Positions 1 to 10,031 of a stretch of DNA of 64,000 nt are shown here, one piece after another. Origin of the DNA: Forficula auricularia (Eukaryota > Arthropoda > Insecta > Dermaptera > Forficulidae); NCBI GenBank assembly GCA_024734495.1, contig JALMQS010000153.1, positions 11,509,876 through 11,573,875 on the forward strand, read 5' to 3'. The translations under genes and the position numbers were made by a program. Each line of letters opens with the position of its first letter. Position 1 is the first letter of the stretch. The notes beneath the pieces are model-generated. The model had not been told where the DNA came from and searched no databases. It saw nothing but the letters and a program-made list of their open reading frames with translations.

Positions 1-1203
1 GATGCGAGACTTGGCCATTGAAAAGCAGCATGACGAGGAATCTCTTGAGATCTGAGAAAATACTCAGAGCAATCTTTAACCAACTTTCGACATGGCGGCG
101 GACACATACAAAATTCGGTCCAATCTGGAGCTCTGTGGCTTATACAACCATCCAGACACTGTCCGGCTCATTAAGGTCAGGCGACTTCAGTGGGCTGGGC
201 ATGTGTTGAGATCAGAAGAACATCGCTGTATCAAAAGTCTGATGGGACCACCAAATGAAAGAAGACTCCTTCCGGGCGTTCTAGACTCCGTTGGAAGGAC
301 AGAGTCGCCTCGGGATTTATCAGCCATCGGAGTTTCCACAACAGGCCGAAAACATTGCGCTGGGGCCAGGGTCGGCAAACTAGGGCCCGCGAGCCGCATG
401 TGGCTCTTTCGATGTCAAGATGCGGCTCTCCACTTCCATGCGCAAATATTAATAATTATATTATTTTATTTTCAAAACAACAAGTTATGAGCCAGATTTA
501 ACCAAACTTTCAAAAGGTACGCAAGGCCAATGCTCCCATTGATGTAACTATCTATTATTCAATAATTATACTTATATTATTTGATTACTAATTTTATTAA
601 TCTAGAAGAGCTAGCTAAAATACTTTAATATTTTGATTATTTATGTCCATCGATTAAATTAATAAGTAAGAAAGTAGTTGTAGGAGAGCGGATCATCAAT
701 ATTGCGATTGAAAATATTTTCCTATTTAAATCTTAAATTAACAAAGAAAGATATTTTTAAGATTTAATAAAAAAATATTTTCATTCGTATAGAGTGACTA
801 ACACTTTTATGTTTAAAGAAGACGAAGATATGAATAAATGACAAAATGTGCAAGAAAGCGACTAGATAGTTTAGGAAACAACAAGTGATAAACGTTGCAA
901 AAAGCAAAAATATTTGCACAGTTTATTACCCGTTTTCTGCATACAATCCACGACACACTTTATTGTTTGTGCAACACTATGTTATATGAATAAATATTAT
1001 TCATATTTAAAGGTATTTATTTCAAATCAAAAATCAAATTTCATATATCATTGAAACAAAAATGTTAGTGGCTCTTTAAAAACTGGGAAATTTTGTAAAT
1101 TCTAACTTTTGGCTCTTCCGTCTCAAAAGGTTGCCGACCCCTGCGCTAGACCGGACCGAGTGGAGAGGAATCGTTCGTGCAGCCGAGACCCACCCTGGGT
1201 TGT
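1..1203 (+). mobile_element. RTE-type LINE, 3' end, split by a hAT insertion
   Basis: The 3' end of a non-LTR retrotransposon. Residues such as RRLQWAGHVLRSEEHR (from about 180) match the conserved tail after the reverse transcriptase in RTE-type LINEs. After an interruption (367-1143) the same tail resumes at 1144 as LDRTEWRGIVRAAETHPGL followed by a stop. Removing the insert and one copy of the target site restores a continuous reading (ENIALDRTEW). The frame is broken at several other places, so this is a dead copy. The 5' part lies outside the window. A second, longer copy of a related element is at 22.87-24.29 kb. Confidence 0.75.
367..1143. mobile_element. non-autonomous hAT element
   Basis: Terminal inverted repeats CAGGGTCGGCAAAC (left) and GTTGCCGACCCCTG (right) bound about 780 AT-rich bases with no coding capacity. 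The right flank CGCTAGAC and the left flank CGCTGGGG are compatible with a decayed 8-bp target duplication, as hAT elements make. The insertion interrupts the LINE coding tail, so it is younger than that LINE. Confidence 0.75.
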
Positions 1204-1369
1204 AGTGCTACGGAGTAAATAAGTAATGACCTTACGCCGATATGAATACATAAAAAAAAATTTGCATTTTTAAGACTATGAAAAGTTCGACCTTAGCTCT
1301 CATCCGAATCATAAACTAAATAAAATCTAGAACATTAATGAAACAATAAATAAAAAATTTTCAACATTA

Positions 1370-2110
1370 TATATACCTTAAACTTAAAAAGACTTTAGAT
1401 GTAGATGAAAGTTTACTTTTGTACAAAGGTCGATTGGGTTGGATCCAGTAGGTATCTATTCTAGGTGTCCGCTTTGGATACAAATTTAAATGTTTCATAA
1501 ACTACAAAAAAGGGTATTTATTTTACTTTATGATATATTCCGGTAAAGGAACTATAATATCTGAGAAATACAATGATATGCCTGACTTCGCAGGTTGTAT
1601 TATTGTTAGCATATTCATATTAGGTATGGGTTATTGTATAACCACTGATAATTTTTATACGTCGCCACAATTAGCCGATTTTCTTCTATCTAAAAAAACT
1701 GAAATATACAGTATCAGTGATCAAATAGAAAAGATTTGTCAAGGGAATTTAGAACTAAAAAAGAGAATCATTGGCATTTCAAAGAGAAAGTAATGGTAAT
1801 GAAGTGGAATGACAAAAAATAAATTCGTCTCGTTTCAACAGTTCATACATAACCCAGAAATAGTACAAACTACGAAAAAAATAAAGGAAATTTTATAATG
1901 AAACCGAAATTAATTAGACTAAAACAACACTTTATAGGAGGTGTTGACTGATTGGACCAGCATATGCACGATTATCAGATAAGCAAAAAACGGGGGTATT
2001 ACAAAAAATTATTTATGCATTTTTTGACCTTGTTGTTATTAACTCATTTATTTTGTACAAAAAGAATGGAGAAACAAAGAAAAATTTAGATTATACCAAC
2101 GCAAGAGAGT
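1370..2110 (+). pseudogene. piggyBac-like transposase remnant
   Basis: Conceptual translation in shifting frames gives blocks typical of the piggyBac transposase (DDE_Tnp_1_7): VDESLLLYKGRLGWIQ, then GYCITTDNFYTSPQLADFLL in an open stretch at 1530-1793, then KPKLIRLKQHFIGGVD and YYKKLFMHFFDLVVINSFIL near 1900-2050. The order matches the C-terminal half of the family. Stops and frame changes between the blocks show it is not functional. No 5' half and no clear terminal repeats were found. Confidence 0.8.
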
Positions 2111-2454
2111 AGTGGTAAAATATACGTAATAATAGTAATGCGGCGCTGATTCGGCCCAGTTTGCGTATAGGCTATAGCGGCAACTTACCATCGGAGGATG
2201 AGTCATCTTTGCGCAATATTCCACCCCCAGCAGCTCTACTGACTACTTTCCCCCATTAAATCTAAATCTCATCTTGAGTTGATTTAATGCAGGTTCTAAT
2301 TATTTCACACGGCTCTGGTCATTACAACAAATACATATTTGTATTTATGTAAAATAAAGGTGTTTCTGGATTTTTCTCCATTTTCACGGTTATATTATAT
2401 CGAAATTCCCTGCTTTTTCCCGGTTGGTTGGGTGGCCTCCCTACAGTACCTATT
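2111..2454. other. no gene seen
   Basis: No open reading frame, RNA or bounded repeat that I can support between the piggyBac remnant and the next MITE. Confidence 0.5.
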
Positions 2455-2462
2455 AACTAGTT

Positions 2463-2692
2463 CAGTGGTGGGTAACATTTTACTACATATCATGCGCCAA
2501 TTTTTTCACATATGAGTTGAGATGCGCCATACAACTCAAAACCTTTTCTACCTTCTTACAGCAAGGTTGGTGTTGGTAAATAGGGACAAGGGTAAGATCT
2601 GCTTTGCAAAGAAGAGTATTAAAAATAACTGATGAAATGTGCCAACTGTAAACTTTTAATGCGCCATATGTTGTTCACCCCCCACCCCCTTG
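2463..2692. mobile_element. short hAT-type MITE with 8-bp target duplication
   Basis: Starts CAGTGGTGGGTAACA and ends with CACCCCCTTG. The flanking 8-mers are AACTAGTT (2455-2462) and AACTAGAT (2693-2700), a target duplication with one change. The 230-bp length, lack of coding capacity and 8-bp duplication fit a non-autonomous hAT. Confidence 0.75.
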
Positions 2693-4068
2693 AACTAGAT
2701 AATAAAACTAAATAAACTCACCAAGTTTCACTTTTATTGTGTGATATTCTTAGAATAGAAACAAGCCAGAATTTGTTTTATCAAGTAAAATAAATTGTGC
2801 TATGTATCCCCTTTCAAGTGACACACGTTTTGAAAATGAAATTTGGGTCAATCATTTGAATGCCTAAATTTCAAAATTTTGAACAAAAAAATAGTTCACG
2901 TGTTGATAAAAATAATAAAGCAGGAAGATATAAATAAAAAATACTTGTCAGTGATTGAGGTTTATTTTATAATTGCACATACCTATAAAGAAGGCAAAAC
3001 AAATTTTTCTATGAAATAAATAATCACAAGGAAAAAATCTCATTTTATTTCACAAGTAAAATGGCTTTAATTGACGTACTGAATAGGCAAACTTTATTTA
3101 CATTTAGTAAATTTATAAAAAAATTTATTCCGTGTTTTGGACGGGATTACTTGTACCATTAAGAAATTGTATCTTGATACTTAACAATAACTTTGAAAAA
3201 AATCAATTACATAAATGGTAAAATACAAATAAAAAATAGTTGATTTATTTATAAGGATTGGTGAAAATGAAATGTTTAGGAAATCGATTTTATCTTCTTT
3301 TATAAAGTTCAAACGAATATGGAAAATTTCCGGCTAAAACCACGTAGATTGCTCATTTTTAATGGGAAAATTTCATCAGAATTCACGAAATTTCGACATC
3401 TATTTTTGGAGTCGTTTTCAAGTGCGATGGGTGAAGTCTATTGTTAGATTAACACTATGAATTCTGATGTGATTTTCACATTAAATAAGTGCAATCTAAG
3501 TAGTTTTAGTCTAAACTTCTCAACTACGAAAGGTTCAAATCTACAAGTCTAGACGAATATTGTTTAAAATGGGCAGCATTTGTTTTCAGAAGTTCTTAAT
3601 TTATGTGAATATATTCTCAAAATATTGTTCTCTTAGAAAAAATAATAAATAATGCCTAACATATATAATATCAAAGTTAATTATACAAAAAATCAATAGT
3701 GAAATTTTGTTTTGTATATATTTTCATATAATATAATATAATATATAGGAAATTTAAATTTAGTTGTATTTTTTAATATAAGTACAGGAACGCATAATGG
3801 CACTTATGTTATAATAATATTTAATCTTTCTTGAAGATGTTTTTTCTATGGCTCCTTATTTGTATCCACAAGAGAATTTAATTTCAATTATTTATGCCAC
3901 AAAAGTGACTTCGAATAAAATAAAATATATATTATTGCGTTTTCTAAATTTATATACAGTTTATTTTATTATAATCTAATTTTAATAACCCAAAAATAAA
4001 ATGAAAAGTAAAGAAACCTCTCGTTAAATATAAATTGTCTTTCAATTCATTGTTTAATATTTCATGAA
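2693..4068. other. AT-rich intergenic DNA
   Basis: No coding exon, tRNA or well-bounded element recognised. Only AT-rich simple stretches are seen. Confidence 0.5.
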
Positions 4069-4072
4069 TTAA

Positions 4073-4780
4073 GGTAGTTGTTTCGCGACAATACTAGCAA
4101 AAAGTTAATGCTAGAGTATGTAGAACAGACAATAAGGATTCATAATTCATAAGCCCAAAACTTTTTGCTGTTTATGTACCGATTCTAGCCAATCCCGTGC
4201 TCGTTTGACAAATCTGACACCATTGTAAGAGATTGAATATTTTTATATTAAAATGACAGATAAAATAAATTTAAATATCTATAAAAATCGTTTATTTTTT
4301 AACAAATGTAATCAACGCCTACGTTACACCTTATGAAAATTATCATTTTGAAAAAATCTAGCACATGCGCGCTTTATACATATTTCGCAGGTTAAATAAA
4401 TGCGCTGTTGCCAAATTGTTTTTAGTGTAAATTTTTTTTTATACATTTTTCATTATTATCTCAGAAACTGTGTTGTAACTATGAATCAAAATTGTCTTAA
4501 AATATGTATTAGTTATTGTTTAATGTTGGTTAAGTTTTTTATAAAAATGGTAAGAAAGGATTCTTAATTATAATTAAATATGTATGTAAATTTTCCGATA
4601 TCCCGTATAGTGCAATGTATAAGAGTCTGAAAAACTCTATTTTTGAAATTTAATATCTCCGGAACTATAATGTTCATAAATTTCGTTTTGCCACCAATCG
4701 ATGCAGAAGTATTTAAATAATCTGTCTAAATTTCAAAAAAAATCCCAAGGTTTTCTTACCCATTTGGCGGAACAACTACC
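4073..4780 (+). mobile_element. piggyBac-type MITE, copy 1
   Basis: A 708-bp element bounded by GGTAGTTGTTTCGCGAC and GGCGGAACAACTACC, flanked on both sides by TTAA (4069-4072 and 4781-4784), the piggyBac target-site duplication. It has no coding capacity. A second copy in opposite orientation lies at 30756-31487 inside the BTB-Psq gene and also has TTAA flanks. Confidence 0.88.
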
Positions 4781-4784
4781 TTAA

Positions 4785-5560
4785 TCTTGATAATATAATA
4801 GTAATTATAATATCCGGTCTTTATTTAAAATTATAATTATAGAAAATTTCGTGGCTATTTTGGCGATGTTTATTATATTTTTAGTCAAGGACATGGTATC
4901 ATATTGGGAAAATTCTACTTTTATCTTAATATTCGGATAGAAATAGAAATCATCTTCTCATCTAATGAAATGATAATTACCAAAATTCTGCCAAAATTAG
5001 CGCTTTGATACTAATACAAAGAGTATATACTCAGAGGCGTTGAGATGAGGAGGAGGCAGGGGATGTAGACCCAAGGGTCGGGGGGAGTTGGACAAATTAT
5101 TTTCGAATTTAGAATTTTAATTTTATTTAACATCAAATATCATTGTTAAAATATATTTTATCAAATATTTAATAAGAGGTGGATAAAATCAGCCTCCGGG
5201 CTCGTGTAAGTCCTCGCCAGCTCTAAATGTGCTAATATCTAATAAAAGCAGATTCATTAAGGATATTTATGGAATTTGTATAGCGCTTTAAAAAAGCGGT
5301 TGAATAAGCTACGATTAAGCCTTTACCTTCTTTTCAGGTTTAGTAACTTATTGTATAAAATTATGATATACTGATAAATAATAATAAATTATTTGTGAAT
5401 AGAAATCAAAGTTATCGGCGAAAATCAGAAGCTCTATTTGGTAATTTTTTATTCATAAGAGGGAATAATGTTTGCCAGATAACTTCCTGTCACTTGATGT
5501 CAGGAGGGATGAATTAGCTATTACTTTAATTTAAATATACCTATCTATAAATCATGATAT
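4785..5560. other. no gene seen
   Basis: AT-rich stretch without a supportable gene. A short GC-richer patch near 5035-5090 is not recognised. Confidence 0.45.
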
Positions 5561-5569
5561 ATTAAAAAA

Positions 5570-5735
5570 AACGAAAAAAAATGGGACCAATCGGAAGCTA
5601 GACTGGACCCAATGCAAATTTTTTTTTCAAAATCGGTTGAGAATTGGCGGAGATATGAGGTAACATAGGCACAAAAAAAAAAAATTCAGTCGAATAGAGA
5701 ACCTCCTCCTTTTTTGAAGTCGGTTAAAAAGACAT
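5570..5735. repeat. probable interspersed-repeat fragment
   Basis: Contains an A-rich start, an ATCGGTTGAGAATTGGCGGAG-like block and the tail CCTTTTTTGAAGTCGGTTAA, a kind of motif common in insect interspersed repeats. I cannot assign the class. Confidence 0.35.
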
Positions 5736-5794
5736 GTCGAACCTGTCTAATAATCTATAATTAGAAATAAATTAATTTTGAAACTTATTTTATA

Positions 5795-6277
5795 TTAGAA
5801 ATTTGGTGTTGTGAAAATCATTTCTGAAAACCTTGAAACAGGTATTGTTGGGGGAAAAAAGAAATACAAGAGAGAAACTAACCATTTACTCCGTACTTAT
5901 GAGACGTTTTCATGGATCACGTCATCCTCAGTCCTTGGCTTTCACAACATAGTACATTTTTCTGTGCAAAAATTCATTACCCTTCCACAGTCAACACATT
6001 ATAATATGTATTTTAACCAAGCTGGTGAGTTTTTTAAGTTAAAATTATCATTAATATGAGGTATGTCCAAGGGGAATGAATTTCTGCACAGAAAAATGTA
6101 CTAAGTTGTGAAAAGCCAGGACTTTGGATGGCGTGAGAATATCCGCTGAAACGTCACAAGTTTTTCTGGAAAATAAATGGTTAGACTATAAGGAAATCTT
6201 GTATTTCTTTTTCCTAACGAAGACATTCCACCTGTTTCAAAGGTTTTCAAGAGCCTCTTCAAACACCAAATTTCTAA
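5795..6277. repeat. fold-back (inverted-repeat) element
   Basis: The left arm (from TTAGAAATTTGGTGTT) and right arm (ending AACACCAAATTTCTAA) are reverse complements over most of their length. Examples are TTTTCTGTGC and AAAAATTCATTACC on the left against their complements near 6070-6110. The arms meet at about 6020-6065. The open stretch at 5811-6059 lies in the left arm and is not a host gene. Confidence 0.75.
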
Positions 6278-7928
6278 TTTAAAACATTTATAGTACCCTA
6301 TCTATTTTATATATTTAGTGTCAAATTTTGGATTAGCATAAAAGATTTAAACAAAAATAATCTAGGGAATAAGTGTCGATATAATTAAATACTTTTAGAT
6401 AATTTTTTCACCATTTTATATTAGGGTCTTTTACAAATAAAAATAACGTTTGAATTTATACAATCCCAATTTGGCTATGTACGTTTTTAAACTTAATTTG
6501 GACTAAAATAATTAATAAATATCCAAACAAGTAATTTTTCAAAATATAGATACTAAAAAGAATGTACATTTTCATGAGAGGTTATATTTCTTAAATTTGT
6601 GTATTTTTTATTTTCATATTGTAAATATAAAATCGATATATAAATAGTATAGAAAAACCTCCAATATTCTTGAAAAGAAAGGCTTTCCTAAAATTTTAGT
6701 CCCAAAAAGACAAATGACCAGAAACGATTAACTCAAGAATTCATCATTCCAATTTAAATAAATAAATCAGAATTTTAAATAAAATCACAAGAGACACATT
6801 TCTTTGTTTAAAAATATTAATTAATATTAAGTGTAGTTTTTCTGATTTTGAAATTGTAAAATAAAAAAAAATAAACAATATTTATATGAAAATGATTTAT
6901 TTCCGTTGTAAAGATTATGATATTGTAAGTTAGGAGAAACAATGAGACGAAAATTCAATTGGAAAACAATAAATACATTGAATCATCTTTGTCTCTAATA
7001 ATGTTAATTAGATCCGAGTTGGAACTGAAAAAATATTACAAATGTGAATTCTATTATAATTTAAAACAATTGTGGAATTTATCATTTATTTTAAAAGAAA
7101 CACTTGGTTGTTAAAATATATAAAATGCTTAATTCAAAAAGTATAATTAATGGAGCAAAATTGATAATAATAGATATTTGAAAATAAATGGAATAAATAA
7201 CCAATTTTAATTAAAAGACATACTAATTCGCTGAATGTAATTTATTAAAACAATAAAGATTTATTAAATACATAAAAAAAAATTATAATTTATCATTAAT
7301 AATATAATACCTAAAAATGAGGAATATCAAAGAACAATGTTCTAATTTTAAAAATTAAACTTTAACCTTGACCAGGTGTATTAATTGGTTGTATTTAAAT
7401 ATATAGTGCATTATAAAATTTGGAGCAATTTATTTCAACTTGATAGTCTCAGAACAATCCCCTCCACCCATGTAAAGGCACGAAATATCATTAGTTAGAC
7501 ATGCTTGCTTTAATTTGGAACTAGTTTTTCAACAAAATCTGGTGTGTGAAAAGGGAAAACCAAATGGTTTTCACTATACAAAAATACTTCCTGTACAAAT
7601 TACAAAAGTGCACATATATTCTGAATAAATTTATGTGATAAAAAAAATCCCCCCCTCTAACACTTACTTATTCAGTCAGCCTAATTAGCTATTATAATTC
7701 TCTAAAATCATCAATTGCGCTCAAATACATATTACCTCACATAAATTACACACATTGCTTTTATTATTTTAAAAATCAAAATGATAGTGATAAGTTGTGG
7801 AGAAAATTAGAAGGAAGATTCTAAGTTAGCAACTATGGAATATTTTTAAGTGTTCCTTGATAGAATTCCACCTTACTAGCAGATAATTTAGGTAACGAAG
7901 AGGATCATTTGAGGATGAAATAGTTGGT
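6278..7928. other. intergenic DNA and probable eIF1 3' UTR
   Basis: No coding sequence seen. The part next to 7928 should contain the 3' UTR of the minus-strand eIF1 gene. A minus-strand AATAAA lies at 7765-7760, but several others occur and I cannot choose among them. Confidence 0.45.
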
Positions 7929-8075
7929 TTAAAACCCGTGAACTTTGAGTTGTTCAGGCTTGGCAAGGCCTGACTTGGTAAGCCACTGGCAGATGTTTTC
8001 ACGCTGGTCACCTTGGAGCTGTAGTACCTCCCCGTATTCGGGATGCTCAATCACAGTGCCATTACAGGCGAACTC
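7929..8075 (-). CDS. eIF1: eIF1 coding exon 3
   Basis: 147 bases from a TTGAATAG acceptor to the TAA stop. It encodes EFACNGTVIEHPEYG to KPEQLKVHGF. Confidence 0.97.
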   Translation of the reverse strand, partial: EFACNGTVIEHPEYGEVLQLQGDQRENICQWLTKSGLAKPEQLKVHGF

Positions 8076-9976
8076 CTATTCAAACAAATAAAAGAATTAG
8101 TATAAACATATCAAATTATAATATACTAGACATTAATGTTACGATTTTGTGGCTAAATAACTTATATGAAGGATTCCAGCATATTATGGCAGTTACGTTA
8201 ATAAACGTTTTTTTTCTTTAATTTTTTAGAGCAATTGGTAGTTTTTCCTCCCAAAAGAATAGCATTATAACCATTTTAATTTAACCATCCGTCGGGCCCA
8301 AAGGATCTCTTAAACACCACTACATGTATGTATATAGAAGTGAAGATTGTGCGGGCCTATGTAATCTTCTAAGCGCGTTGAATAATTTAGTATATGATTT
8401 TTGAAGATAAATATATCCCAAATTATTAGGAAAAGAATCTCTGAGATTGCTGCGCAGAGTAGTGTAATATATTGTTTACAAGACAATTTCAGTGAGTTTC
8501 ATGTTTTTTGATATTAGAAATAAAATGATTTTGTTTACTCATGTTCTTTCATTATATCTATGCTTAGTTACTTTTTTTTTAATGATATTGATGTGAGAAG
8601 GAGATACACCAGAAGGTGCATCCCCTAAAGGACTGTATGGGATGGCCCCCCCATCGTGAAAAGAATAGAGTAGAAGGAAAGAAGCCGGGAGCACAAGCCA
8701 AATCTCAGAAAGTTAGATACAATCCAATTTACTAAGGGCTTCGAGCAGTGGTAAATTCTCTGTGCGATAAATTAGATTAAATTTATCTCCCACTTAATTT
8801 TTTTTTCCAGACCCTATACTTAGAGAAAAAATGTCTGGGTATAGCCGGGAATCGAACCCGAGACCTCCGGGTAGCCCGCCAGACATGCTGACCACTACAC
8901 CAAGGAGGCGGGTAAAATCATCTTGATTGAAGGTCGATATCTAAGAATGAGATCCAGTGTGCTTGACAGAGGGTTAAATAATTAAATCGCAATGTTTTTA
9001 AATAAAAGTTCTAGTTTTGTTTATTTGTGAAAATTATAATTTATAAAGTTCATAAATGGATACTAAAGTAAGAAAATTGTATTCATTTCCAAATACTACA
9101 CATGTGACACATCAATTCATTATTTTCCCAAATGATCTTATGAGATTGCAAAATTAGAAGTCATAATGGCAATTATAATATTATCATAAGTTTCCTGTAT
9201 TTGATTCGGTTGCGAATAATTCTTCGCGATAATTATCAATCTATCTACTCTTATTAAAAGAGCAAAAATTGTTTATATATTTGTATCTTAGTTCTATTTT
9301 GAAAACGGCTCTACCGATTTTGATTAAACAAATTCTATTAACAGGTTTTGAGGACAAGAAAACGATCTGGCTAGGTCTGGACCTCGACAAATGTCATCTT
9401 AATTGATCTTTTCTTAATTAAATTAATTATTGATAGATGGAAATCTCAATAAAAAAGTTTGTTTACATTTTTTTCAATTATCTTTTATTTTTAATTGGTT
9501 TTTTTAATTTTAAAACCCACTAATAGGTTATAGCAAATATTTTTTTTTTTTTTTTTTTTTTAATGCCATCGAATGCAAGAAGGGGTGCACCAGTAAAGAT
9601 GCAGCCTCTATGGATCTCGAAAGACCCTTGCATTACCGAAGAGAAGAGAAAGTTGATTAAGTGAGAGGGTGTAGACGTAGGTGTCTATGCACTCCGGTTT
9701 TGAAGGTTTGAAGATTATAGGTGCTGGGAAAGATAGAGGCTGGAAGAGAGTTCCAGTTCCTTGAAGTCATGGGGATATATGTATTCGCGAATGAAGTGGT
9801 CCGGCACTTTTCTAATTTGAGTGAGAGAGTATGGGAGTCGGCAAAACGCGTGCTACGCAAAAAGCATGCTTTGGGGGAATTCATTGATTTAACTCATCAG
9901 AGCACCTGCCGTGATAGTATCTATAGAAAGGGAGAAGAGACATTTCTTCGATGAGCCAATGAGGGAGTCGCGAGGC

Positions 9977-10031
<55 letters not shown>

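Noticed and set aside
5811..6059. 82-codon open frame
   Set aside because: It lies within the left arm and loop of a fold-back element and has no domain or splice context.
8845..8915. Possible tRNA gene
   Set aside because: A-box and B-box are good, but the acceptor stem does not close and the sequence runs into a SINE body.
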